Assembly (NCBI RefSeq): GCF_037940415.1
Contig: NZ_CP149798.1
Location: 5,923,001-5,987,000, forward strand
DNA: 64,000 nucleotides
From: Streptomyces sp. f51
Lineage (GTDB): Bacteria; Actinomycetota; Actinomycetes; Streptomycetales; Streptomycetaceae
Direction: 5' to 3'
In this document: positions 25,838-34,238 of the stretch, piece after piece
Numbering within the stretch: the first letter of the stretch is position 1
How the letters are laid out: each line of letters starts with the position of its first letter
Position numbers and translations under genes: made by a program
The notes under the pieces: model-generated
Told to the model about the DNA's origin: nothing
Databases searched by the model: none
Seen by the model: the letters and a program-made list of their open reading frames with translations, nothing else

Positions 25838-27133
25838 TCAGGACGACTCGGGTCCGGCCGGCGTGCGGGCGCCGAGCACCGCGGGCGCGGTGGAGTGCGG
25901 CAGCAGGTCCCGGGGGGCGTCCGGCAGCAGCACCTCGACCTCCACCTCCTCGCGGAAGCGGTACGGCCGGTGGTCGAGCAGCCCGACGAGCCGGCGGCGT
26001 ACGCGGGACAGTTCGGCGCGGACCGTCACCGTGCGGGTCGGGTCGCCGAAGAGGTCGACCGCGAGCTGGGCCGCGCTGCGCCCCTGCCGGTGCACGGCGA
26101 GGACGTAGAGCAGCTCCGCGTGCCGCGGGCTCAGGTCCTGGGCCCAGCTGCCGGCCGTGCCCGAGACGGTGATGTGCGGGCGCCGGGGATCGCCGAGGTC
26201 GAGGACGACCCGGCCGGGGCTCCCCAGGTCGTCGGCGCCGGTGACGCGCAGCAGCCAGCCGCCGGGCATCGGCTCGGCGACGCACGTGCCCAGGGAGGGC
26301 AGCCAGCTGTGGCCCGCGCCGAAGGAGTCGGGCAGCGCGACCCGGTCCACGGGCGGCATCCCGGTGACCGCGGCGAGCCAGCCGTGGGAGTCCACCACGA
26401 GCGCCGGACCGTCCAGCCGGCTCAGCAGGGGCGCGGCCACGGCGCGCAGCCGCTCGATGGACGTCAGATGAGCGGTCCGCAGTTCGCTTTCGGCCAGTCT
26501 GGACACCGTGTCGACCAACGCCAGGGTGGCGGGATGGAAGGTGCTGCCCGGGCCGCTCACGTCGATGATGCCGAGCAGCCGTCCGTCGCGCGGGTCGTGG
26601 ACGGGCGCGGCGGCGCACGTCCAGTCGTGCAGGGCGCGCACGAAGTGCTCGGCGGAGTGCACCTGGAGCGGGATGTCCGCCGACAGGGCGGTCCCGATGG
26701 CGTTGGTGCCCGTGGTCTCCTCGCTCCAGGCGGCGCCTTCCTCCAGGCAGATGGCGTCGGCCCGGCGCAGCACGCCCGGGTTCCCCGAGCGCCACAGGAC
26801 CCGGCCCTCGGCATCGGTGACCACCATGATCTGGAGCGAGGCGTCGGCGACCGTCCCGAGGCCGCCGTGCAGGGTCGGCATCACATCGGCGAGTGCCGTG
26901 GACGTCCGCCGGTGTTCGAGTTCGTCCGCCTGGAGCAGGACACTGTTCGTTCCTTGTTCGGGTTTGACGCCGAAACGTTTCGCTCTCTGCCAGGACCGGT
27001 CGATCAGCGGGCGCGGGGCGAACGCGCCCCGCCCGCCCTCGGCCGACGCGGTCCAGGTCTGCTTGAGGTGCCCGGCCTTCTCGGACGCGTCGGACGGTGC
27101 GAAACGGGCTGGGTCGAACGATGTGGTCTTCAC
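25838..27133 (-). CDS. GAF-domain transcriptional regulator with winged-helix C-terminus
   Basis: A 431-residue regulator. The N-terminus (RPLIDRSWQRAKRFGVKPEQG, then a GAF-like domain with GAAWSEETTGTNAIGTAL and SGPGSTFHPATLALVDTV) is the sensor half found in AcoR/acetoin-type activators. The central AAA+ sigma-54 domain of those proteins is absent, as expected in an actinobacterium. Instead the C-terminus (LSPRHAELLYVLAVHRQGRSAAQLAVDLFGD, then VRAELSRVRRRL) is a winged-helix DNA-binding segment. The ligand is unknown. The GTG at 27131-27133 has GGGAG upstream. Direct repeats upstream are candidate binding sites. Confidence 0.85.
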   Translation of the reverse strand: MKTTSFDPARFAPSDASEKAGHLKQTWTASAEGGRGAFAPRPLIDRSWQRAKRFGVKPEQGTNSVLLQADELEHRRTSTALADVMPTLHGGLGTVADASLQIMVVTDAEGRVLWRSGNPGVLRRADAICLEEGAAWSEETTGTNAIGTALSADIPLQVHSAEHFVRALHDWTCAAAPVHDPRDGRLLGIIDVSGPGSTFHPATLALVDTVSRLAESELRTAHLTSIERLRAVAAPLLSRLDGPALVVDSHGWLAAVTGMPPVDRVALPDSFGAGHSWLPSLGTCVAEPMPGGWLLRVTGADDLGSPGRVVLDLGDPRRPHITVSGTAGSWAQDLSPRHAELLYVLAVHRQGRSAAQLAVDLFGDPTRTVTVRAELSRVRRRLVGLLDHRPYRFREEVEVEVLLPDAPRDLLPHSTAPAVLGARTPAGPESS

Positions 27134-27223
27134 AGAACACTCCCGGAACAAGGACCCCGTACGGGCCGCGGCACCGCCGTCTTCCCACATCGTGCCTGCT
27201 CTCGGGGCCGTCCGCCGGAGCTT

Positions 27224-27260
27224 CGCACAAGGTGCACAAAGGAATGCAACGGTCTGCAAC
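27224..27260. promoter_or_regulatory. Direct repeats upstream of the GAF regulator gene
   Basis: GCACAA occurs at 27225 and 27234, and TGCAAC at 27245 and 27255. The near-helical spacing (9-11 nt) and the related core make them plausible half-sites for autoregulation by the GAF/winged-helix protein. Confidence 0.35.
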
Positions 27261-27341
27261 TCTCGCCAACGGTCACAAGGTTCCTCGAAACTGACAGCGA
27301 CGCCGCCCGTGCGGTGTCCGAGCTCCTCAACGGGGCGAGCG

Positions 27342-27379
27342 GCGGGGGTGGTGCCGTGTCGGCGCAGCACCACCCCCGC
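27342..27379 (-). terminator. Terminator of the acyl-CoA dehydrogenase gene
   Basis: A perfect 13-bp stem (27342-27354 with 27367-27379, GCGGGGGTGGTGC type) and a 12-nt loop begin 12 nt after the stop codon at 27392. Confidence 0.7.
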
Positions 27380-27391
27380 GTCAGCGCTTCC

Positions 27392-29026
27392 TCAGGCCAC
27401 CGGCCGGGCCCGCTCCACCACCGTGGCCAGATCCAGACTGTGCGGCAGCGTGCCGAACCCCGTACCCCAGTCACCGCCCAGGCGCGAGGCGCAGAACGCG
27501 TCGGCGACCTCGGGGGGCGCGTACCGCACGAGCAGGGATCCCTGGAGCACCAGCGCGATCCGCTCGACCAGCCGGCGGGCACGTGCCTCGATCCCGTCCA
27601 GGTCCGCGAGTTCGGTCAGCAGGTTCTTGATGGCGCCGTCCAGCCGGTGATCCGCGCCGCGCGCCTGCCCCACCTCGCGCAGATAGGCGTCCAGGGCGCC
27701 CGGCTCCCGCTGGAGGGCGCGCAGGACGTCCAGCGCCTGCACGTTGCCCGCGCCCTCCCAGATGGAGTTGAGCGGAGACTCCCGCAGCAGTCGAGGCATG
27801 CCCGACTCCTCGACGTAGCCGTTGCCGCCCAGACACTCCAGTGCCTCCACCGCGACCGGCGTACACCGCTTGGTCACCCAGTACTTGGCGGCGGGCACCG
27901 CGAGCCGCAGGAACGCCCGCTCCTGCTCGCTCCCGTCGTCGTACGCCGCCGCCAGCCGCATCGCCAGCGTCGTCGCCGCCTCCGACTCCAGCGCCAGATC
28001 GGCGAGGACGTTGCGCATCAGCGGCTTGTCGATCAGACGGCCGCCGAACGCCTCGCGGTACGTGGAGTGGTGGATCGCCTGCGCGACCGCCTGCCGCATC
28101 AGCGAGGCCGAACCGAGTACGCAGTCGAGACGGGTCGCGGCGACCATCTCGATGATGGTGCGCACCCCGCGCCCCTCGTCGCCCACCCGGCGCGCCCAGG
28201 TCCCCTCGAACTCGACCTCGCTCGACGCGTTGGACCTGTTGCCGAGCTTGTCCTTGAGCCGCTGGATCCGGAAGACGTTGCGGGTGCCGTCCTCCAGGAC
28301 CCGCGGTACCAGGAAGCAGGTCAGCCCGCCCGGGGCCTGCGCCAGTACGAGGAAACCGTCCGACATCGGCGCCGAGCAGAACCACTTGTGCCCGGTCAGC
28401 GCGTACGTCCCGTCCTCCGCGAGGGGCCTCGCCCCGGTCGTGTTGGCGCGGACGTCGCTGCCGCCCTGCTTCTCCGTCATGCCCATACCGAAGAGCGCGC
28501 CGGCCTTCTGGGACGCGGGACGCAGTTCCTGGTCGTACACGGCGGACGTCAGACGCGGCACCCACTCGGCGGCGAGCGCCGGGTCGGCGCGCAGCGCGGG
28601 CACCGCCGCGTGGGTCATCGACAGCGGGCAGCCGTTGCCCGCCTCGGCCTGCGTCCAGATCACGAAGCCCGCCGCGCGCCTGAGGTGTCCGCCGGGCCGG
28701 GTCCACGCCGATGTCAGCCCCGCCGACACGCCCTTGCCGAGGAGGCGGTGCCAGGCCGGGTGGAAGTCGACCTCGTCGATCCGGTTGCCGTAGCGGTCGT
28801 GGGTGCGCAGCTTCGGCGGGTTCTCGTTGGCCAGCGCACCCCATTCCTGGACCTGGGCGGAACCCGTCGTCCGGCCGAGCGACGACAGTTCCTCACGCGC
28901 CTCCTGGAGAAGCTCTGGATCGAGATGCCGGTCGACCGCCTCCGCGAGGGCCCGGTCGGCGGCGAATACGTCATATCCGACCAGGGGCGGAGCCTGGTTG
29001 GTCACGGTGTGGGTGCTGGCTGCCAT
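27392..29026 (-). CDS. AidB-like acyl-CoA dehydrogenase
   Basis: A 544-residue flavoprotein of the acyl-CoA dehydrogenase superfamily, AidB branch. Typical features are WTQAEAGNGCPLSMTHAAVPAL, the FAD-contact segment FGMGMTEKQGGSDVRANTT, GHKWFCSAPMSDGFLVLAQ, and ALECLGGNGYVEESGMPRLLRESPLNSIWEGAGNV near the active-site region. AidB relatives bind DNA and protect against alkylation, and some act as isovaleryl-CoA-like dehydrogenases; the activity here is undecided. The start MAASTHTV (29026) has no Shine-Dalgarno and lies 6 nt after a TACGGT -10 box, so the mRNA is probably leaderless. It is divergent from the YihY gene with only 17 nt between starts. Confidence 0.9.
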   Translation of the reverse strand: MAASTHTVTNQAPPLVGYDVFAADRALAEAVDRHLDPELLQEAREELSSLGRTTGSAQVQEWGALANENPPKLRTHDRYGNRIDEVDFHPAWHRLLGKGVSAGLTSAWTRPGGHLRRAAGFVIWTQAEAGNGCPLSMTHAAVPALRADPALAAEWVPRLTSAVYDQELRPASQKAGALFGMGMTEKQGGSDVRANTTGARPLAEDGTYALTGHKWFCSAPMSDGFLVLAQAPGGLTCFLVPRVLEDGTRNVFRIQRLKDKLGNRSNASSEVEFEGTWARRVGDEGRGVRTIIEMVAATRLDCVLGSASLMRQAVAQAIHHSTYREAFGGRLIDKPLMRNVLADLALESEAATTLAMRLAAAYDDGSEQERAFLRLAVPAAKYWVTKRCTPVAVEALECLGGNGYVEESGMPRLLRESPLNSIWEGAGNVQALDVLRALQREPGALDAYLREVGQARGADHRLDGAIKNLLTELADLDGIEARARRLVERIALVLQGSLLVRYAPPEVADAFCASRLGGDWGTGFGTLPHSLDLATVVERARPVA

Positions 29027-29031
29027 ACCGC

Positions 29032-29038
29032 TACCGTA
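29032..29038. promoter_or_regulatory. Symmetric -10 element of a bidirectional leaderless promoter
   Basis: TACCGTA reads as TACCGT on the plus strand and TACGGT on the minus strand. Each -10 box is followed by exactly 6 nt and then a start codon: GTG at 29044 (YihY) on the plus strand and ATG at 29026 (acyl-CoA dehydrogenase) on the minus strand. One 7-bp element can therefore serve both genes. Confidence 0.65.
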
Positions 29039-29043
29039 AGGAC

Positions 29044-30213
29044 GTGCACCAGGCAAAAGAAACACCTGAACGGCCTCGCTCGGGCCGCTTCCACCGCGCT
29101 CGCGCGCTCTACCGGAACGTTTCCAAGCGCAGGACCGCCTGGCTGCTGCTCAAGGACACCGTCAACTCGTGCATGGAGTACCGGATCCTCGGACTCGCGG
29201 CCGAGGCGGCCTTCTTCACGCTCCTGTCCGTTCCGCCGCTGCTCCTCAGCATGATCGGACTGCTCGGATACGTGGACGCCTGGACCGGCGCCGACACCAT
29301 CGCCAGCCTGGAGTCGAACCTCCTGAACGCGTCCCGCACGGTGCTCACCCAGAAGGGCGTCCACCAGATCGCCGAGCCGATCCTGCACGACGTGATGAAG
29401 GGCGGCCGGCCCGACATCATCTCCCTGGGCTTCCTGTTCGCCCTGTGGTCCGGCTCGCGCGCGGTCAACGTCTTCGTCGACACCATCACGGTGATGTACG
29501 GCCTGGACGGCACCCGGGGCATCGTGAAGACCCGGATGATGTCCTTCCTGCTGTTCATCGTGGCGCTGCTGATCGGCTCCGTGGCGCTCCCGCTGATGGT
29601 GGCGGGCCCGGACGCCGTGGTGAGCGTGGTGCCGTGGTCGACGACCCTCGTGCAGATCCTGTACTGGCCCGTCGTCATCGTCCTGTCGGTCGCCTTCCTG
29701 ACGACCCTCTACCACGTGTCCGTGCCCGTCCGTTCCCCCTGGGTCGAGGACGTGCCGGGCGCCCTGGTCGCCCTCGCGATGTGGGTCCTCGGCAGCTTCC
29801 TGCTGCGCATCTACCTGACCAACACCATCGAGGGCCCCACCATCTACGGCTCGCTCGCCGCGCCCGTGGCCGTCCTGCTGTGGATCGGCGTGGCCGCCTT
29901 CGCCGTCCTGGTCGGCGCGGCCGTCAACGCCGCCATCGACCGGGTCTGGCCGGCCGCCGCCACCGCCGCTGCCCGCGCCGCCAACGAACGGCTGCGCGAG
30001 GCCCAGGCCGCCGAGTACGTGGCCCGCGTCGCCGCACACCGCTCGTACGACGCCGATCCCGACGACCCCGACATGCCCTCCGAGTTCCCCGAACGCTGGT
30101 CGCGCTTCCTGCCCCCGGAGGACGTCACCTCCCGCCTGCGCACCCATGCCAAGAACACCCACCACACCCATCACTCGCCGAAGAACGGCGAGGAGCACAA
30201 GCCGGGGGAGTGA
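29044..30213 (+). CDS. YihY/BrkB family membrane protein
   Basis: A 389-residue polytopic membrane protein. About six helices follow a short cytoplasmic N-terminus: EAAFFTLLSVPPLLLSMIGLLGY, the hallmark LGFLFALWSGSRAVNVFVDTITVMYG, FLLFIVALLIGSVALPLMV, PVVIVLSVAFLTTLYHVSVP, ALVALAMWVLGSFLLRIYL and YGSLAAPVAVLLWIGVAAFAVLVGAAVNA. The cytoplasmic tail (about residues 305-389) is acidic, then His/Lys-rich (HHTHHSPKNGEEH). The old name 'ribonuclease BN' does not apply. Function is unknown; envelope roles have been proposed for relatives. GTG start at 29044 with a leaderless-type promoter. Confidence 0.9.
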   Translation: MHQAKETPERPRSGRFHRARALYRNVSKRRTAWLLLKDTVNSCMEYRILGLAAEAAFFTLLSVPPLLLSMIGLLGYVDAWTGADTIASLESNLLNASRTVLTQKGVHQIAEPILHDVMKGGRPDIISLGFLFALWSGSRAVNVFVDTITVMYGLDGTRGIVKTRMMSFLLFIVALLIGSVALPLMVAGPDAVVSVVPWSTTLVQILYWPVVIVLSVAFLTTLYHVSVPVRSPWVEDVPGALVALAMWVLGSFLLRIYLTNTIEGPTIYGSLAAPVAVLLWIGVAAFAVLVGAAVNAAIDRVWPAAATAAARAANERLREAQAAEYVARVAAHRSYDADPDDPDMPSEFPERWSRFLPPEDVTSRLRTHAKNTHHTHHSPKNGEEHKPGE

Positions 30214-30230
30214 CCCGGGCCGGTCCCTCG

Positions 30231-31064
30231 TCAGGCCTTCCACACCCCGTCCGCCGCGGCCTCCCGCGCGAACGCGGCGAAGTCGCGCGGTGCCCGGCCG
30301 AGGATCTCCCGGACCCCGTCCGAAAGACGGGAGTTACGGCCGTCGAGCAGCGTCCCGAAGACGCCGACGAGGAACGCGGCCTCCGCGGCCGGCACCCCGA
30401 AGCCCGTCAGCACGTCGCCGTACTCCCGCGCGGTCACCGGGGTGTACACCGGCTCCCCGCCGCCGGCCCGCGCGATCTCCGCGACCGCCTCCCGGAACGT
30501 CAGCAGCCGGGGCCCCGTGATCTCCAGCTCCCGGCCGCAATACCGGTCGCCCCCGGTGAGCACGGCCACCACGACGTCCGCGATGTCCCGGACGTCGATG
30601 AACGGCTCCCGCACCTCGCCCGCCGGGAAGACCAGCTCCCCCCGGCGCAGCCCCTCGACCAGCGGACCCTCGCTGAAGTTCTGCGAGAACCACGACGCTC
30701 GTACGATCGTCCAGTCCGCGCCGGACGTCCTGAACGCCTCCTCGGTCGGCCGGGCCTGGTCCTCGCCCCGCGCCGACAGCAGCACCAGCCGCCGCACACC
30801 GAGCCCCACCGCCTCCCGGGCCAGGGCCCCGACGGCCTTCGTGGCGTCCGGAGAGCCGACGTCCGTGGGATGGGCCAGATACGCGGCGCCGGCACCGCGC
30901 AGCGCCCCGGCCCAGGTCGAGGCGTCCTCCCAGTCGAAGCCCGTGGCGCGCGAGGCGGCGCGGACCCTCAGCCCCGCCGCCCGCGCGGCCGCCGCGACCC
31001 TGCTCCCGGTCCGCCCCGTGGCTCCCGTCACCAGCACTGTCATGTCCCGCGTGTTCTCTGCCAT
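30231..31064 (-). CDS. NmrA-like NAD(P)-binding protein
   Basis: A 277-residue atypical short-chain dehydrogenase-fold protein. The dinucleotide motif is VLVTGATGRTGSRVAAAARAAG, and FIDVRDIADVVVAVLTGG matches the NmrA/QorA-type central segment. The usual YxxxK catalytic pair is not evident, so it may be a quinone reductase or a redox-sensing regulator. The start MAENTRDMTVLV (31064) has GAGGTG just upstream; MTVLV at 31043 is the alternative. It is divergent from an AraC-family regulator, a common arrangement for a regulator and its target. Confidence 0.82.
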   Translation of the reverse strand: MAENTRDMTVLVTGATGRTGSRVAAAARAAGLRVRAASRATGFDWEDASTWAGALRGAGAAYLAHPTDVGSPDATKAVGALAREAVGLGVRRLVLLSARGEDQARPTEEAFRTSGADWTIVRASWFSQNFSEGPLVEGLRRGELVFPAGEVREPFIDVRDIADVVVAVLTGGDRYCGRELEITGPRLLTFREAVAEIARAGGGEPVYTPVTAREYGDVLTGFGVPAAEAAFLVGVFGTLLDGRNSRLSDGVREILGRAPRDFAAFAREAAADGVWKA

Positions 31065-31197
31065 GCACCTCAGTCGACTGCCGTCCCCGGCGCCGGACCA
31101 TCGGCGAACGGCTCGTCCCCATAAGCGGTCGTCCACCGGCCGAGGACGGGCGTCCACAGGGCGTCCGGAGTCCTCCACGGCCGTCCGGGCCGCCGTC

Positions 31198-31203
31198 TAC
31201 GCT
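31198..31203 (+). promoter_or_regulatory. -10 box for a leaderless AraC-family gene
   Basis: TACGCT with a 6-nt gap to the ATG at 31210 and no Shine-Dalgarno sequence. Confidence 0.5.
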
Positions 31204-31209
31204 GACGTC

Positions 31210-32181
31210 ATGGACGCTCCGCCGCACTCGGACATGCTCACGCGGGGGGACCCTCTCGCGAGCCTGCTGGAGGGACCGCGCGCGCGGGGTGCCTTCATGA
31301 TCCGCGCGTGCTTCGACCCGCCGTGGTGCGTCCGCGTCGAGGACCGCGCCGCCCTGACGATCATGCTGGTGGTCCGCGGCGACGCCTGGGTCGTGGGGGA
31401 CCGGGGCGAGAGGCTGCGGCTGCGGGCGGGAGATCTCGCCATCGCGCGCGGCCCCGACCCGTACCTCTGCGCCGACGACCCCGCCACCCCGCCGCAGGCC
31501 GTGATCCTGCCGGGCGGAGAGTGCGCCTACCCGGACGGGCGCTCGCTGAAGGGCCACTGGGACCTGGGCGTCCGCAGCTGGGGCGAACGGCTCGACGGCT
31601 CCACGGTGCTGCTGATCGGGACGTACATGATGCCGGGCGAGGTCAACCGCCGGCTGCTCGACGCCCTGCCGCCGGTGCTCGCGCTCCCCTCCGACGTGTG
31701 GGAGTGCCCCCTGACACCGATCCTCGCCGCGGAGATGGTCCGCGACGAGCCCGGCCAGGAGGTCGTCCTCGACCGGCTCCTCGACCTTCTGATGATCACC
31801 GCTCTGCGGGCCTGGTTCTCCCGCCCCGAGGCCGCGGCCCCCGCCTGGTACCGGGCCCTCGCCGACCCGGTCGTGGGCCGAGCGCTCCGGCTCCTCCAGG
31901 ACGATCCGGCCCGCCCCTGGACGGTCGCCGCGCTCGCCGCCGAGACGGGCGTCTCGCGCGCCGCGCTGGCCAGGCGCTTCGGTGAACTCGTCGGCGAACC
32001 CCCGATGACCTATCTGACCGGCCGCCGTCTCGCCTTCGCCGCCGACCGGCTCCGCGACAGCGACGACACCCTGGAGACGATCGCCCGCCACGTCGGCTAC
32101 GGCAGCGCCTTCGCGCTCTCCAGCGCCTTCAAACGGGTCTACGGCGTCAGCCCGCAGGAGCACCGGGCCCGCCCGGCGTAG
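31210..32181 (+). CDS. AraC-family regulator with cupin sensor domain
   Basis: A 323-residue regulator. The N-terminal half is a cupin-type sensor of the AraC_binding_6 style (PPWCVRVEDRAALTIMLVVRGDAWVVGDRGERLRLRAGDLAIARGPDPY). The C-terminal half has the two AraC helix-turn-helices: PWTVAALAAETGVSRAALARRFGELVGEPPMTYL and ETIARHVGYGSAFALSSAFKRVYGVSPQEHR. It is divergent from the NmrA-like gene, which is the likely target; such regulators commonly control neighbouring oxidoreductases. Predicted leaderless. Confidence 0.9.
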   Translation: MDAPPHSDMLTRGDPLASLLEGPRARGAFMIRACFDPPWCVRVEDRAALTIMLVVRGDAWVVGDRGERLRLRAGDLAIARGPDPYLCADDPATPPQAVILPGGECAYPDGRSLKGHWDLGVRSWGERLDGSTVLLIGTYMMPGEVNRRLLDALPPVLALPSDVWECPLTPILAAEMVRDEPGQEVVLDRLLDLLMITALRAWFSRPEAAAPAWYRALADPVVGRALRLLQDDPARPWTVAALAAETGVSRAALARRFGELVGEPPMTYLTGRRLAFAADRLRDSDDTLETIARHVGYGSAFALSSAFKRVYGVSPQEHRARPA

Positions 32182-32184
32182 CCT
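32179..32184 (+). promoter_or_regulatory. -10 box for the second AraC-type gene
   Basis: TAGCCT overlaps the stop codon of the preceding AraC gene and stands 7 nt before the ATG at 32192. The second regulator may thus have its own leaderless transcript. Confidence 0.45.
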
Positions 32185-32191
32185 GGCGGAC

Positions 32192-32905
32192 ATGTACGCG
32201 GAACGGGCGTCCCGGCTGCCGGGCGCGGTGCTCTGGAGCCGGACGGCGACCGCTCCCGCACCGGCCGGGTCCGCGGGGGAGAGCGTCCGCGACGCCGTGC
32301 TGCCCGACGGCTGCATGGACCTGCTGTGGACCGAGGGCCGGCTGCTCGTCGCCGGTCCCGACACCCGGCCCCACGTCCCGGACGAGGTGCACGGCGGCTG
32401 GGCGGGCGTCCGCTTCCACCCCGGCACCGCGTCCGTCCGGCTGGGCGTACCGGCGTACGAACTGCGCGACCGGCGGGTGGAGTTGACCGACCTGTGGCCG
32501 GCCGCCGAGGTGCGTCGCCTCACCGCGAGGATCGACGCGGCCGACGATCCCGTGGACGCGCTCGAAGAGGTCGCGCTGCGCACGGCGGCCGAGGCCCCGC
32601 CCCCCGACCCGCTGCTCCTCGACGTGGTCGCCGCCCTGGACGCGGGCCGCCCGGTCGCCGAGACCGCCGACCGACTCGGCCTGGGAGCACGCCAGTTGCA
32701 CCGCCGCTCGCTCGCCGCCTTCGGCTACGGACCCAAGACCCTGGCACGGATCCTGCGGCTTCAGCGGGCACTCGCCCTCGCCCGGAGCGGCGTGCCCTTC
32801 GCCGAGACCGCGCTGCGCGCCGGGTTCGCCGACCAGGCCCATCTGGCCCGCGACGTGCGGGAGTTGACGGGGGCGACGCTCGGGGAACTCGTCGGTGGCC
32901 GGTGA
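32192..32905 (+). CDS. Short AraC-type regulator (DUF6597-like N-terminus)
   Basis: A 237-residue regulator. The N-terminal part (DAVLPDGCMDLLWTEGRLLVAGPDTRPHV, then GVRFHPGTASVRLGVPAYELRDRRVELTDLW) is typical of a small AraC subgroup with a compact sensor. The C-terminal helix-turn-helix region reads VAETADRLGLGARQLHRRSLAAFGYGPKTLARILRLQRAL and then AETALRAGFADQAHLARDVRELTGATLGEL. It follows the larger AraC gene by 10 nt and abuts the VOC gene tail to tail without a gap; AraC-VOC pairing is common, so the VOC enzyme may be its target. Confidence 0.88.
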   Translation: MYAERASRLPGAVLWSRTATAPAPAGSAGESVRDAVLPDGCMDLLWTEGRLLVAGPDTRPHVPDEVHGGWAGVRFHPGTASVRLGVPAYELRDRRVELTDLWPAAEVRRLTARIDAADDPVDALEEVALRTAAEAPPPDPLLLDVVAALDAGRPVAETADRLGLGARQLHRRSLAAFGYGPKTLARILRLQRALALARSGVPFAETALRAGFADQAHLARDVRELTGATLGELVGGR

Positions 32906-33319
32906 CTAGCGCGAGGCGTCCGGTTCCGCGGGCAGCGGGGCGAACAGGTCGACGCCGTTGCCGTCCGGGTCGTGCACGACGGCGTACCGCATGCCCCAGA
33001 AGGCGTCCCAGGGCTTGAGTTCACCGTGGTGGCCCGCGCCGACGAGCTCCTCGTAGACGGAGTCGACCTCGGCGGGGCTCTCGCAGCGGAAGGCCAGCGA
33101 GGCCCGGCCGCCGCCGCTCGGGGGCCGCCACCCGCTGTGGAACGACCGGATGGTGGCTTCGGTGTCCAGCGCGAGGCGCAGCCCGCCGGGCAGTTCGGCC
33201 TCGACGTGCGGCTCGTCCGGCGCGCCCTCGGGGAAGACGAGCCCGAGACGGCCGTAGAAGGCGACGGAGGCGGCCATGTCGGAGACGGCCAGCCCGATCA
33301 CATCGAATCGTGGAGTCAT
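32906..33319 (-). CDS. VOC (glyoxalase/bleomycin-resistance fold) protein
   Basis: A 137-residue single VOC protein with two beta-alpha-beta-beta-beta modules: RFDVIGLAVSDMAASVAFYGRLGLVFPEG and SLAFRCESPAEVDSVYEELVGAGHHGELKPWDAFWGMRYAVVHDPDGNGVDLFAPL. The candidate metal ligands of classic glyoxalases are not all recognisable, so an enzymatic role is open. Start MTPRFDVI (33319) is 6 nt after the minus-strand -10 box TACGGT (33326-33331), a leaderless pattern; the in-frame start 17 codons upstream is therefore rejected. Confidence 0.88.
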   Translation of the reverse strand: MTPRFDVIGLAVSDMAASVAFYGRLGLVFPEGAPDEPHVEAELPGGLRLALDTEATIRSFHSGWRPPSGGGRASLAFRCESPAEVDSVYEELVGAGHHGELKPWDAFWGMRYAVVHDPDGNGVDLFAPLPAEPDASR

Positions 33320-33325
33320 GCGGCC

Positions 33326-33331
33326 ACCGTA
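33326..33331 (-). promoter_or_regulatory. -10 box for the leaderless VOC gene
   Basis: On the minus strand, TACGGT is followed by 6 nt and the ATG at 33319. Confidence 0.45.
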
Positions 33332-33405
33332 GGCGGGCCGCGGGCGCCCGGTCTTGAAGGAAACGGACACCGTCGGGCGGAGGGCGCGGCTTCGCGGACA
33401 GGACC

Positions 33406-33411
33406 TAGGCT
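33406..33411 (+). promoter_or_regulatory. -10 box for the leaderless ThuA gene
   Basis: TAGGCT with a 6-nt gap to the ATG at 33418. No Shine-Dalgarno sequence is visible. Confidence 0.5.
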
Positions 33412-33417
33412 CCGGGC

Positions 33418-34107
33418 ATGGTCTTCCGCGTTCTCGTGTACACCCGTACGACCGGCTACCGGCACGACTCCATCCCGGCCGCGGTCGGTGCCGTGCGCGC
33501 CCTCGGGCGCGAGCACGGTTTCGAGGCCGACGCCACCGAGGATCCCGCGGCCTTCGAGGCCCCCCTCGACCCGTACGCGGCCGTCGTCTTCCTGTCGACG
33601 AGCGGCGAGGTGCTGACCCCGCCGGGCCGCGACCGGCTCGCCGCCCACGTCGAGGACGGCGGCGGCTTCATCGGGGTGCACGCCGCCGCCTGCACCGAAT
33701 ACGACTGGCCCCACTACGGCGAACTGCTCGGCGCCCGCTTCGACCGGCACCCGGACCTCCAGCCGGGCCGGGTCCTCGTCGAGGACCGCGGACACCCCGC
33801 GACCCGGCTCCTGCCGCCGGTCTGGGAGTTCACGGACGAATGGTACGACTTCCGCTCCAACCCGCGCGACACGGACGGTGTGCGGGTGCTCGCCCGCGCC
33901 GACGAAACCTCCTACCGGGGCGGGGGCATGGGCGCCGACCATCCCCTGGTGTGGTGCCGGGAACAGGGAGCGGGCCGGGTCTTCTACACGGCGCTCGGCC
34001 ATACCGCCGAGGCGTACGAGGACCCCCACTTCCGCCGGCATCTGCTCGGCGGGATCCTCTGGGCGGCCCGGGACCCCTCCGCGACGGCTGCGGACCGGGA
34101 CCGCTGA
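33418..34107 (+). CDS. ThuA-domain protein
   Basis: A 229-residue ThuA-like protein with a class I glutamine amidotransferase-like fold lacking the catalytic triad. Signature segments are RVLVYTRTTGYRHDSIPAAV, VVFLSTSGEVL, GGGFIGVHAAACTEYDW, EWYDFRSNPR and GAGRVFYTALGHTAEAYEDPHFRRHLLGGILWAA, which are diagnostic. ThuA relatives act in trehalose or other sugar catabolism and are often fused to secreted glucose dehydrogenases. This one is a stand-alone cytoplasmic version. The carboxylesterase gene follows about 130 nt downstream. Confidence 0.92.
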   Translation: MVFRVLVYTRTTGYRHDSIPAAVGAVRALGREHGFEADATEDPAAFEAPLDPYAAVVFLSTSGEVLTPPGRDRLAAHVEDGGGFIGVHAAACTEYDWPHYGELLGARFDRHPDLQPGRVLVEDRGHPATRLLPPVWEFTDEWYDFRSNPRDTDGVRVLARADETSYRGGGMGADHPLVWCREQGAGRVFYTALGHTAEAYEDPHFRRHLLGGILWAARDPSATAADRDR

Positions 34108-34238
34108 CCGGATCCCGGGCACGGGCCGTCCCGTGCCGTACGGCGGTGTCGGCCGTCCGGGGGACCTCCGCAGGAATACCGGGACGCGATGTGGTGCTCT
34201 GATCTCTACAGCGCGCGACGGTGAGGAGCTGGTCCCGG

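Noticed and set aside
25715..29254. A rightward open frame of about 1,180 codons
   Set aside because: Antisense to the GAF regulator and the acyl-CoA dehydrogenase, both with strong family motifs. The translation has no recognisable domain.
29044..30213. Ribonuclease BN
   Set aside because: The name is a historical misassignment for the YihY family; the protein is an integral membrane protein without nuclease motifs.
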